DNA of 20,825 nt, from positions 1 to 20,825 of the forward strand of contig CACZFE010000011.1 of NCBI GenBank assembly GCA_902780365.1. Reading direction: 5' to 3'. Shown in pieces: positions 1 to 8,972 of the stretch (positions within the stretch are counted from its first letter, which is position 1; every line of letters begins with the position of its first letter). The notes beneath the pieces were generated by a model. That model made no database searches and was not told the DNA's origin. It worked only from the letters and a program-made list of their open reading frames with translations. The DNA is from an uncultured Spirochaetales bacterium. GTDB taxonomy: Bacteria > UBP6 > UBA1177. The position numbers were made by a program, and so were the translations under genes.

Positions 1-3000
1 ACGATGTATTTCGTCCACGAACTCGGCACAGTTTTCGGCGGCGCCCCGATCATGCTCTCGGCAACGAGAACGAATGCAGACGGTTCAATCGATGTCCTAA
101 ATTCGGCTGCAGGCGATCCGATAATGATGGCTGCTGCAGGCGATCCGATTATGACAACAGCCGCTGGAGACCCGATCATGTCGGCAGCAGCAGGGGATCC
201 GATAATGACGAGCGCTGCGGGCGATCCGATAATGACGAGTGCTGCAGGAGACCCGATCATGTCGGCAGCTGCAGGAGACCCGATCATGTCGGCAGCTGCA
301 GGAGACCCGATAATGACGAGTGCTGCAGGCGATCCGATCATGGCAAATGCAGCAGGTGACCCGATAATGATGGGAACAAGTTCGAGTGCGATGATTTCGC
401 AGACCGGCCACTATTCGACATTCACGGTCGAAGCGGCATCGCTTCCGGTTTCTCTTGATATGCTGGTTGCAAGATGGTGCGACATGGGCTCATTCCTTCA
501 CCTGACTTCGCCGATAGAACTCATTGTTAAGGCAGTCGATCAGAACAAGCCTGACGGCGAAGAGAAGACTGATCTTCTTTCATACCTTGACTGCGAGCAT
601 TTCGCGGACCTCGGAAACGACCTTTACGAGCTTGTCAACAGGCCGGTCGGCTTCCAGCGCAACCTCAACCTGATCGAAAATATTTTCTTTGCTACGGAAT
701 TCTACGGCCGTCTTCTTTTAAAGCAGGAAAACGCGGGTTCGTCGGCTTATGTCGCGGTTCGAAACGGTCTTGAATTGCGTAGCGCGATCGCGTCTCTCTA
801 CACGGCGACGACTTCCTACAACAGAAGCGCGGGAGTTTCGGAACTTTTTGATTCCTCCATGGTTCCTCTGACCTACAGCGGCGTAACTCCTGAAGACTAC
901 ACGGCTCAGGCCAAAGCTGCGATCATAGGCAATTCCGGCGCAAGTGACAAATACATTGCGACGAAGAAAGAGATGATGATTTTCGCGAACTACATCACGA
1001 CTTCATCAAAAGGGCCGGATTTCAGCGGCGTCACGACGATTCTCACTCCCGATCAGCTTGTCTGCGCATGGTTCAACCCGGAGATCCAGGCTTCTAACTG
1101 CAGCAAGGTCTACACTTTGAACGAGGCCGGACACGTAACTTTGGGCGGAACGGAAGTTTCTGTCGCCGAGGCGAACGCTATATTTACGAAATACTTCATG
1201 CCTTTTAACAGCAGACTTGGCGAAGAAGAGAAACTCAACCTCTTCAGAACATTCTATCTCGCACTCAGATATGCCGGAACGATGTTCTATAACGGCAGCG
1301 ACATGACAGAGTTTTATAACATCATGCTTCATACGATATACCTCGTTTTCGACGGCATCAACAGAAACGCTAACGCAGTCAGCATAGTAGATACTTTCGA
1401 CGCATCTGCCCACACGGTTTCAGTTCTTGACGGCAATGAAATGGTAACAAGACCTTACCTCACGAAGCTGAGCGCGCTTACCGACAAAATATCACTTAAA
1501 GTCGCATCCGAAAGCGCAAATGTCGAAAAAGTTCTCGTCAGCATTGAAGGATATGAGTTCGAGAAAGTTCAGGAAAATACGAGAACTTACTACAGACCTG
1601 TTGTGCCGGTCAGTCTGAAGGAAAAATCGATAGTTCTCACTCCAGGCACGCTCAATAACGGCGAAACAGCCCTTAAGACCCTGCTCGGAAGCGAGGATGT
1701 CGATTCTCTCGGCAACATCACAGGCAAAATGACGATTGTCGCTACTTCGAAAATCGCGAACAAAACCTATTCGACACAGAAAACCTACGATTTCTTTGTC
1801 AACGACGACAGCGCTGGCGTCAACTCGAAGCCTGTTCCTGCAAATATCCAGGTTTATCTCAACGATTCTACAGGCCACGCGATCGCCGCAAACGCAAATC
1901 CGGCGATAATCCTGAATCCGGGCAACAAGGTTTACTATCCTGTTGACGGTGTCGTCAGCATCACCGATCTTGCACCTGCGGCTTACACTGTTGACGCATT
2001 TGCTGACGGCTACTATGCGAAAAATGTCAGTGTCAATGTTCCTGAAGGCGCTACGTTCAGCGTTGAGATCAGGCTTGACGAAGAGCTTACGAGCACTGCT
2101 GATGCAAACCTTGAACTTTCAGTAAAAATCGACACGGCAAAGCATCCGTCAAAGGTCTACATCCAGATCTACAACGACGACATGGATCTCGTTGCGAACG
2201 AAACCGCGAAATTCGATACCGGTACGAACACTTACGAAACACTGAATATCGAGATTCCTTCGGGCAGATACACGCTTCTTGCGGTAGGCGAGGATATGTA
2301 CAACTATCTTGAAGCGATAACGCTTTATCCGGGTGACAACGAAAAGGAAATCAAGGTCGTCGCAAAGAATGCATGCGGAAACGGCATAGTCGATTCTGCG
2401 GAAGAGTGCGAACCTTCTGTTGAAGGAACGGCTCTCACTGTTCTCTGCGGCACGATCTATCCTGCTTCGACTTATCCTGAAAAAGAGGCGGCCTGCAACC
2501 CGGATACATGCACGTTCAACAAGAGTGAATGCGGCAAGGCGGCGCTTTGCGGAGACGGAATCCTTGACGAAGGCGAAGGCTGCGACGGCGGCTCAAAGGC
2601 GTGTGCTGAAATAGCAGGTTTCGGCAATTCAAGAGGAACGGCACCGTGTAAAAACGACGACTGCTCTGGTTATATCACGGCAGGATACTGCACAAGAACA
2701 ACTGAAAGCTGCGGAACGCTTCCTGCAAACGCGCAGTGGAATGACGGCGAGGGTACATTTGCGCAGACTTATGACGGAGCAGACTGGGCTCCTGCTGCAA
2801 AAGCGGCAAAATACGGTCTTACATTGGAAGAGTGCACCTATTCCTGCAAAAAAGGCTCGGTATGGGACAGCGCTTCCAGCAGCTGCGTACTCTATCCGCT
2901 TTCGCTCGCACTTGTCTGCACGGGGGCAAACGGCTGCTTCGATACAGAAAGCGATGCCGAATGTCCGGCTTACGGAGAAGCTCTTTTCGGCCAGGACGCA

Positions 3001-4671
3001 CAGTATGCGGCGACCGGTTTCTGCATGGAGCACACTCTTGCTAAGGAAGGAAGCGGCGAAAATGCCGTTGTCAGAGATGCTTACACTCACTACGAGTGGC
3101 AGGCTTCTGCAAGTGATGCAATGAGCTGGGACAGTGCAAACGAATACTGCTCGAGACTCAACGACAACGGCAGCGACCACACCGCGGCGCAGTGGAGAAT
3201 CCCGAGCCCGGCTGAACTTCTCACGATTATAGATTCAGGAACGGCAAGTCCTGCTCTCGGCGATGTTTTCACGACTCCGGAATACAGTTTCTGGGCTGCA
3301 GAGGACGCAAAAAATGGAGACAACGCATGGAAAGCTGATGAAAACGGCGCGCTGACAAGCGTTTCGAAAGCTGAAAACGCAGGCGTTGTATGCATCAGAT
3401 ATCAGAGCAACTACACTCCGTCAGGCAGACGCTTCACCGATGAAAACGAGACTGTAAAAGACAGTGAAAGCGGCTTAATGTGGCAGAAGCAGCCTGTATC
3501 GTCAAGCACGTGGAAAGAGGCTCTTGAATACTGTTTCAATGTTTCGAGTGCCGATAAATTCGACTGGAGGCTTCCGAACAGAAACGAGCTTGCATCCCTT
3601 GTAAACTACGAAAAGACAAACGGCGCACTCAGTGACTTCCCGGCAATGGCGGCGAAAGGCTTCTGGACTTCGACATCCGATGTCTCCTCTGCTGCAAAGG
3701 CATGGACAGTCGATTTTGCAGACGGAAGCATAGCTTCTGCAGACAAAGCTGACACGAAATATGTCATCTGCGTAAGGAACGACGAGCCCTGCTTCGGAGA
3801 CGAATGCCCCGACGCATGCGGCTTTAACCCGTGCAAAGAGATGCCGAATTCAACCGGACTCTGCACAGCAAACGGATACGACTTTACCTGCGGCTGCAAG
3901 TCGGGCTTCAACTGGAACCACGCTAACTGCCTTCTTGACACGACAAGATATATCGCATGCGATGGTCTGCCCGAAAACGCAGTCTGGAACACCGTTTTCG
4001 GTATCAGCCAGAGCTACAACGGCGAAAACTGGTATCCGAGCAATGTCGGAACTTTCAACAAGATCCCGAGCACGACGGAATGCCGCTTCGTCTGCGCAAC
4101 AAACTACAAATGGGATGCGGACGAGGAAAAATGTCTTCCGGTTTCCAGAATGACTCAGTGCTCCGAAAAGAAACCTTACTCCGACTGGAACGTAGTTTCC
4201 AAGATCTCTCAGACATGGGACGGCGAGAAGTGGGAACCTTCGTCAGAATCGGAATACAACGAAGAGGCAAGTGAAGAAGAGTGCCGCTTCATCTGCAAGG
4301 AACACTACAACTGGGATGCGGAAAACAATCTCTGCGATCCTGAGAGACAGCCGGCTGCATGCATCGGACTTCCGGCAAACGCACACTGGTGGAACGAATC
4401 AGCGGCGATCACGCAGACCTGGACAAACGGCGGCTGGGCACCTTCGGCAACGGGATCTCACAGCACCGACGCGGAAGAGAACAAGTGCTACTTCACCTGT
4501 GACACCAACTATGAGTGGAACGACACATCCTGCGTTGCAAAGACTCAGACTGCAAGCTGTGTCACCACGACCGACAATTCGGAGTGGACCGGCGGTTATT
4601 CAAGCATAACGCAGACCTGGAACGGCTCGGAGTGGTTCCCGAGTGAAGTAGGAACCTGGTCTCCAGCATAA
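1..4671 (+). CDS. Giant Cys-rich Lcl/DUF1566 surface protein, 5' part (left-truncated, ends at a frame disruption)
   Basis: Probable secreted or surface-anchored adhesin-like protein. The frame is already open at base 1. The ATG at 4 has no visible ribosome site and no signal peptide follows it, so the true start probably lies upstream. Counting from that ATG: ten GDPIM units at residues 34-123; an unrecognised region at about 124-610; a PEGA or carboxypeptidase-regulatory-like stretch at about 615-700; two myxobacterial Cys-rich repeats (CGNGIVD, then CGDGILDEGEGCDGG) at about 791-895; one Cys/Trp repeat from 903; a 'FGQDAQY' segment; two Lcl/DUF1566 domains at about 1028-1260 (motifs SGLMWQ, DWRLPN, FWTSTS, ICVRND); an EGF-like Cys module; then Cys/Trp repeats starting at bases 3958, 4159, 4360 and 4558. 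The TAA at 4669 falls in mid-repeat, and the protein continues in another frame. Function is inferred from domains only. Confidence 0.85.
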   Translation, partial: TMYFVHELGTVFGGAPIMLSATRTNADGSIDVLNSAAGDPIMMAAAGDPIMTTAAGDPIMSAAAGDPIMTSAAGDPIMTSAAGDPIMSAAAGDPIMSAAAGDPIMTSAAGDPIMANAAGDPIMMGTSSSAMISQTGHYSTFTVEAASLPVSLDMLVARWCDMGSFLHLTSPIELIVKAVDQNKPDGEEKTDLLSYLDCEHFADLGNDLYELVNRPVGFQRNLNLIENIFFATEFYGRLLLKQENAGSSAYVAVRNGLELRSAIASLYTATTSYNRSAGVSELFDSSMVPLTYSGVTPEDYTAQAKAAIIGNSGASDKYIATKKEMMIFANYITTSSKGPDFSGVTTILTPDQLVCAWFNPEIQASNCSKVYTLNEAGHVTLGGTEVSVAEANAIFTKYFMPFNSRLGEEEKLNLFRTFYLALRYAGTMFYNGSDMTEFYNIMLHTIYLVFDGINRNANAVSIVDTFDASAHTVSVLDGNEMVTRPYLTKLSALTDKISLKVASESANVEKVLVSIEGYEFEKVQENTRTYYRPVVPVSLKEKSIVLTPGTLNNGETALKTLLGSEDVDSLGNITGKMTIVATSKIANKTYSTQKTYDFFVNDDSAGVNSKPVPANIQVYLNDSTGHAIAANANPAIILNPGNKVYYPVDGVVSITDLAPAAYTVDAFADGYYAKNVSVNVPEGATFSVEIRLDEELTSTADANLELSVKIDTAKHPSKVYIQIYNDDMDLVANETAKFDTGTNTYETLNIEIPSGRYTLLAVGEDMYNYLEAITLYPGDNEKEIKVVAKNACGNGIVDSAEECEPSVEGTALTVLCGTIYPASTYPEKEAACNPDTCTFNKSECGKAALCGDGILDEGEGCDGGSKACAEIAGFGNSRGTAPCKNDDCSGYITAGYCTRTTESCGTLPANAQWNDGEGTFAQTYDGADWAPAAKAAKYGLTLEECTYSCKKGSVWDSASSSCVLYPLSLALVCTGANGCFDTESDAECPAYGEALFGQDAQYAATGFCMEHTLAKEGSGENAVVRDAYTHYEWQASASDAMSWDSANEYCSRLNDNGSDHTAAQWRIPSPAELLTIIDSGTASPALGDVFTTPEYSFWAAEDAKNGDNAWKADENGALTSVSKAENAGVVCIRYQSNYTPSGRRFTDENETVKDSESGLMWQKQPVSSSTWKEALEYCFNVSSADKFDWRLPNRNELASLVNYEKTNGALSDFPAMAAKGFWTSTSDVSSAAKAWTVDFADGSIASADKADTKYVICVRNDEPCFGDECPDACGFNPCKEMPNSTGLCTANGYDFTCGCKSGFNWNHANCLLDTTRYIACDGLPENAVWNTVFGISQSYNGENWYPSNVGTFNKIPSTTECRFVCATNYKWDADEEKCLPVSRMTQCSEKKPYSDWNVVSKISQTWDGEKWEPSSESEYNEEASEEECRFICKEHYNWDAENNLCDPERQPAACIGLPANAHWWNESAAITQTWTNGGWAPSATGSHSTDAEENKCYFTCDTNYEWNDTSCVAKTQTASCVTTTDNSEWTGGYSSITQTWNGSEWFPSEVGTWSPA
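103..372 (+). repeat. In-frame tandem array, 10 x 27 bases encoding (x)AAGDPIM(x)
   Basis: Ten contiguous 27-base units encode nine-residue units with an invariant GDPIM core, usually AAGDPIM. Codons vary between units: GGC-GAT or GGA-GAC, and ATA, ATC or ATT for Ile. The protein motif is therefore kept while the DNA drifts. Units 6, 7 and 8 are nearly identical and look like recent duplications. A diverged unit, GGAPIM, lies upstream at 37-54. There are no spacers, so this is not a CRISPR array. Copy-number change would stay in frame. Confidence 0.95.
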
Positions 4672-6665
4672 CGCAGACATTCACGAACGGAAGCTGGTCT
4701 CCGTCGAATGTCGGAACTTTCGGCAACGAAACGGCAACCGAGTGCCACTTCAAGTGCAATGACAACTATAACTACGACAACGGAACAGGAAAATGTCTCG
4801 CAGGAACTCAGACTGCAACCTGCATCGGACTTCCTTCGAACGCTCAGTGGATCAATTCGACCGTAACGCAGAGCTGGAGCGACAGCCTCGGCTGGACACC
4901 GGCAGCTACCGGCCACCACAAGTCGGTATCAACTGACGGATGCAGCTTCGAGTGCGAAACCGATCATTACATCTGGGATTCCGGCACATCGACCTGCATC
5001 GGCAGAACGATAACGAACCAGAACTGCACCGGAAAACCGGGAAGTGCAGTCTGGAACACGGTTTCAAAGATTTCTCAGACATGGAGCGGCTCGGCTTGGC
5101 TTCCCGGTCTTGCGGCAACCTACAACGAGAATCCTGCTGCTGACGAATGCCGCTTCAAATGTCCGGCAAACTATGAGTGGAACGGTTCTGACTGCATAGC
5201 GAGAACTCAGATAGTAAGTTGCGGAACACTTCCTGCAAACGCAGCATGGAACACCGTTTCGCAGATCAAGCAGACATGGAACGGCTCCACCTGGACACCT
5301 GCGGTAAATCTTGTTCACAACGATGTTTCGAGCGAAACGGAATGCCGCTACACCTGCAAAGAGAACTACGAATGGAAAAATTCGGCATGTGTTGCAAAGA
5401 AACAGACTGTTGCATGCACGGGACTTCCTGCAAACGCAGTCTGGAACAGTTCTACTGTCGTTCAGGAATGGAACGGCACGGCATGGACTCCCGAGACGAC
5501 AGGAATCCACACGACCGGCAGCGCAACTGATAAATGCTACTTCAAGTGCATTGATGAAGGAACGAAATTCGACTGGGATACGACGACCAGCACATGCAAA
5601 GGTCACAAAAACTCCAATGTCGCATGTGACAACAACTCGCTTCCTGGAAACGCTTCATGGTGGAACGCAAATATCAACCAGACATGGAACGGAACGGAGT
5701 GGCTTCCGACAACGACGGGCAGTTTCAGCAACAGTGCTGTCGATAACCAGTGCCGCTTCAAATGCAACAGCCACTACAATTGGAACGGTGCGACATGTGA
5801 AGCTGAAACAAGGATTTCACCTTGCGGAACACTTCCTTCAAATGCGCAGTGGAACACCGCTTCAAGCATAGAACAGCACTGGGATGAAAGCGTTTCTGGA
5901 TTTGTTCCGACTCTCACTCCGCAGTACGGCACCGAGGCTACGACAGCTTACTGCTGCTACAAATGCCAAGAAAATTACAGATGGAACGGTTCAGAGTGCG
6001 TTGCTGCGACAAGACAAAGAGAGTGCGAAGGACTTCCTGCAAATGCAGTATGGAGAACGAGTTCTTCCGCAACAGGAACTTCATTCAGTATAACTCAGGA
6101 ATGGAGCGGTGAGGAATGGCTTCCACTGCTTTCAGGAACTCACGGCTCGTATCTTGCCGGTCAGTGCCGCTTCACATGTATTGATGAAGGCAACAAATTC
6201 AAATGGGAAAACAATGCATGCGTTCCGAATACTAAAACAGACCAGGCATGTGAAGGACTTCCGGAAAATGCAGAATGGACCGGCGGATTTACAAAAATAT
6301 CGCAGACTTGGAACAGCACTATCAACAGTTTCGAGCCGAGCACTGTCGGAACATACAGCACCGAAGCTGATTCAGCTTACTGCCGTTTCCAATGCAAGGA
6401 ACATTATATCTGGAGTGCAGAGGAAGGTGATGAAGGCGACGACGGCGACTGCGTAGCCGAAACAAGAGTTGTCGACTGCGACGAAGATGCTCTTCCTGAC
6501 AATGCGCTTTGGAACTATGCTCCCTACATCACACAGACTTGGGACGGTAATGACTGGACACCGGGACTTACACCTGAATACAGTATCACCGGAAGCGAAA
6601 ACAAGTGCAGATATACCTGCGATGACGGTTATTACTATTTAGACGGTCAGTGTGTAACGAATCCA
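3958..6665 (+). repeat. Array of ~65-residue Cys/Trp protein repeats
   Basis: Units begin at Cys codons 3958, 4159, 4360, 4558, then (after the frame change) 4821, 5025, 5220, 5415, 5625, 5823, 6024, 6249 and 6477. A lone earlier copy starts at 2710. Spacing is 195-228 bases except for 4558 to 4821, which is 263. The consensus reads C-x-GLP-x-NA-x-W-N, then I-x-QTW-x-G-x-x-W-x-P, then ECRF-x-C-x-x-NY-x-W-N, then a final Cys and a TQT-like linker. There are four Cys per unit, suggesting two disulfides per small module. I do not recognise a named family. Confidence 0.9.
4644..4671 (+). other. Frame-disruption junction inside the Cys/Trp repeat array
   Basis: Frame 1 reads a normal repeat up to SEVGT, then WSPA and stops. 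Frame 3 from 4653 reads NLVSSITQT, which matches the start of the next repeat type (compare WNTVSKISQT elsewhere). The two readings meet at GGAAC (4651-4655), a string found at both VGT and WN positions in other units. The interval between flanking repeat starts is 263 bases, against about 200 for one unit and 400 for two. The simplest reading is loss of about 137 bases, fusing two units out of frame, either as a real deletion or as an assembly collapse. Confidence 0.8.
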
Positions 6666-8960
6666 TGCAGTTCAAACCAGTGCCGTTCAACTATTACAAC
6701 TTTTTCATCAGGTACTTGTAACACGCAACCGGATTCATTCCCGCTTTCTTACGCTTGTGTATGCAGCAACGGTTTCTACTGGCACGGCAAAACAGGCTGC
6801 AGATCCAATAAACCGACGAATTTCTGCACCGGAGCCTCCAGATGTTATGGATACGGATCCGAGATCGACTGTCCTTCTGAGGGAGAAGCTTTTTACGGTC
6901 AGGATGCTCAGTATGCAGAAAAGGGCTTCTGTGCACCGAAGAGTTTCACTGTTGCGGGAACGACAGAACAGCCGGTAATAAATGACAAAAATACAGGGCT
7001 AGGATGGCAGAAATCGATAAGAACCGTGGCAGCTACCTGGAGCGATGCCTACAATTATTGCAACAACCTGAATTACGGCGGTTATTCAGACTGGAGAATG
7101 CCTACGATCAAAGAATTTGATACCATATTGGATCTCGGCAGACGCAACAGTGCCGATCCTAATTATTTTTCTAACACAACCTATTCTTATTGGTGGGTAG
7201 ATAATAAAAATGAAACTGCTGACAAGTTATGGTATGTATATCAAACTTCAATTAAATATTGGCCTACAAGTTATGCAACGAACACAAGTTATAAATATTA
7301 TGTCCGCTGTGTCCGTGGAACGGAACTGACTGAACCTACATCTGAATCTTTCAGCAGTGACACCACTGGAGTCGTTAAAGACACCGATACGGGGCTTTAC
7401 TGGAGCACTCCCGGCGACAGCAGAGTCAACTGGAAAGACGCTTTTGAACAGTGTGAGAACTCTACAACCGGCGGATATACAGACTGGAGACTTCCCAACA
7501 TCAACGAGCTTTCTTCACTGCTGAATTATAGTAAAACATCCGGCAGAGAGTTTTCATATCTCCCTGGAATTTCGTCAGGAGTTGAATTCTGGTCTTCCAC
7601 CAATACTTCAGCGGTGATGGCTTTAACTGTAAATTTCTTAACAGGTGAAAGAAGAGTTCAAAACAAAGATAAAGGGAATACCATTTACTACTATATCTGC
7701 GTTCGTTCCGATCTGTGCGGGGAAGAGCAGTTCCTTTACGGTAAAAACTGTATTGCCAACAGATGTGTTTTGAATAAGCCGTGCGAAAGCGTCAGCCACT
7801 CTGACGGTTCATGTACTCCTTTGACGGCAAGCACCTATAGATGCGGTTGCGAAGAGGGGTATGTCTGGAACCCGGGTACTTCTTCATGTATAGAAGATTT
7901 GTGCGCAACAAACAATATCTGTAGTTCAATTGAAGGTTCAGACGGAACATGTACTCCGGTATCCTCAGGAATACTTGTCAAATGCGGTTGTGTCGAAGGC
8001 TACTTCTGGGACGGTTCAAGATGCAGACCTAAAAACGTTTACGGCAATATCTGTACTTCACAGACAACTTGTTACAATGCTTCGGCTTCAATGACATGCC
8101 CGAGTTCGTCGAGTGCTGATTTCTACGGTCAGGATGCGCAGTATAGACTATGCACCGCGAAAAGCTTTAACAGCAAAACTATTTCAGGAAATCAGGTCGT
8201 TGAAGATTTGAACACTGGACTTATGTGGCAGAAAACTCTTCCAAGCACGACATCGGACGGCACAACAACATATACGTCATACACGTTCAATCAGGCTGTT
8301 ACCTACTGCGCAAACCTTAACTACGGCGGATATACAGACTGGAGAGTGCCAAAACCGAAAGAAATGCTTTCCACCATTTACAGTAGTACTGTCAACCCTT
8401 CAACGAGCACGACCTATTTCCCCGGACCTTACGGAACGGTGGATCCTGTTCCATACTATTGGACATCAAAGAAGAACCTTTCTTCAGGAAGTGCATGGGT
8501 AGTAAATATAAATTACGGAGAGTTTGGCAATTCATTGAATTCAAGTAAGTTCTATGTCCGCTGTGTCCGAGGCGAACCTCTGCCTGATGCATCATCTTTC
8601 ACAACAGAGACAGTAAATGGTGACAAGATTGTTACAGATCATGTTACTGGGCTCATCTGGCAGTATGGTCAAGTTTACGGCAAAGATTGGCAGTCGGCAC
8701 TTAGATACTGTGAAGATCTGACTTATGCGGGCTATACCGACTGGAGGCTGCCGAACAAGGATGAGCTGATATCCATTTTCAATTTTGATTCAGAAGGTCC
8801 TTATACGGATTTCCCGAATCGAACAATAGATAACTACTGGTCATCAACCACTTATAGATACAGCGCAAACCAAGCTTGGAATGTAGATTTTTTCAATGGT
8901 CGATTGAACTACGGCAACACAAAAACAAATGCCACGATATATGTCCGCTGCGTCCGTTAA
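4653..8960 (+). CDS. Giant Cys-rich Lcl/DUF1566 surface protein, 3' part in shifted frame
   Basis: This is the continuation of the preceding gene two frames away. The frame is open from 4647 to the TAA at 8958, but it has no ATG, GTG or TTG codon until the GTG at 7026, so it cannot be an independent gene in its own right. It encodes the rest of the Cys/Trp repeat array (Cys codons at 4821, 5025, 5220, 5415, 5625, 5823, 6024, 6249 and 6477). An EGF-like module and a 'YGQDAQY' segment follow (about 6664-6935), then two Lcl/DUF1566 domains (about 6960-7710), two EGF-like modules (about 7711-8030), a third 'YGQDAQY' segment (about 8047-8150) and two more Lcl/DUF1566 domains (about 8185-8957, with DWRVPK, DWRLPN and YVRCVR). 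The domain order repeats that of the first half. Joined, the protein would have nearly 3,000 residues. A gene caller may report only 7026-8960. Confidence 0.85.
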   Translation, partial: NLVSSITQTFTNGSWSPSNVGTFGNETATECHFKCNDNYNYDNGTGKCLAGTQTATCIGLPSNAQWINSTVTQSWSDSLGWTPAATGHHKSVSTDGCSFECETDHYIWDSGTSTCIGRTITNQNCTGKPGSAVWNTVSKISQTWSGSAWLPGLAATYNENPAADECRFKCPANYEWNGSDCIARTQIVSCGTLPANAAWNTVSQIKQTWNGSTWTPAVNLVHNDVSSETECRYTCKENYEWKNSACVAKKQTVACTGLPANAVWNSSTVVQEWNGTAWTPETTGIHTTGSATDKCYFKCIDEGTKFDWDTTTSTCKGHKNSNVACDNNSLPGNASWWNANINQTWNGTEWLPTTTGSFSNSAVDNQCRFKCNSHYNWNGATCEAETRISPCGTLPSNAQWNTASSIEQHWDESVSGFVPTLTPQYGTEATTAYCCYKCQENYRWNGSECVAATRQRECEGLPANAVWRTSSSATGTSFSITQEWSGEEWLPLLSGTHGSYLAGQCRFTCIDEGNKFKWENNACVPNTKTDQACEGLPENAEWTGGFTKISQTWNSTINSFEPSTVGTYSTEADSAYCRFQCKEHYIWSAEEGDEGDDGDCVAETRVVDCDEDALPDNALWNYAPYITQTWDGNDWTPGLTPEYSITGSENKCRYTCDDGYYYLDGQCVTNPCSSNQCRSTITTFSSGTCNTQPDSFPLSYACVCSNGFYWHGKTGCRSNKPTNFCTGASRCYGYGSEIDCPSEGEAFYGQDAQYAEKGFCAPKSFTVAGTTEQPVINDKNTGLGWQKSIRTVAATWSDAYNYCNNLNYGGYSDWRMPTIKEFDTILDLGRRNSADPNYFSNTTYSYWWVDNKNETADKLWYVYQTSIKYWPTSYATNTSYKYYVRCVRGTELTEPTSESFSSDTTGVVKDTDTGLYWSTPGDSRVNWKDAFEQCENSTTGGYTDWRLPNINELSSLLNYSKTSGREFSYLPGISSGVEFWSSTNTSAVMALTVNFLTGERRVQNKDKGNTIYYYICVRSDLCGEEQFLYGKNCIANRCVLNKPCESVSHSDGSCTPLTASTYRCGCEEGYVWNPGTSSCIEDLCATNNICSSIEGSDGTCTPVSSGILVKCGCVEGYFWDGSRCRPKNVYGNICTSQTTCYNASASMTCPSSSSADFYGQDAQYRLCTAKSFNSKTISGNQVVEDLNTGLMWQKTLPSTTSDGTTTYTSYTFNQAVTYCANLNYGGYTDWRVPKPKEMLSTIYSSTVNPSTSTTYFPGPYGTVDPVPYYWTSKKNLSSGSAWVVNINYGEFGNSLNSSKFYVRCVRGEPLPDASSFTTETVNGDKIVTDHVTGLIWQYGQVYGKDWQSALRYCEDLTYAGYTDWRLPNKDELISIFNFDSEGPYTDFPNRTIDNYWSSTTYRYSANQAWNVDFFNGRLNYGNTKTNATIYVRCVR

Positions 8961-8972
8961 GGCGGTGTGACT

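Noticed and set aside
103..372. CRISPR array
   Set aside because: The 27-base units are contiguous with no spacers and encode a regular peptide in the frame of a large gene.
97..411. Minus-strand His/Arg/Cys-rich repeat open frame over the GDPIM array
   Set aside because: It is the mirror of the 27-base array. The synonymous pattern of the array follows the plus-strand frame.
4644..4671. Programmed ribosomal frameshift
   Set aside because: I see no slippery heptamer and no stem or pseudoknot downstream, and the flanking repeat spacing points to missing sequence.
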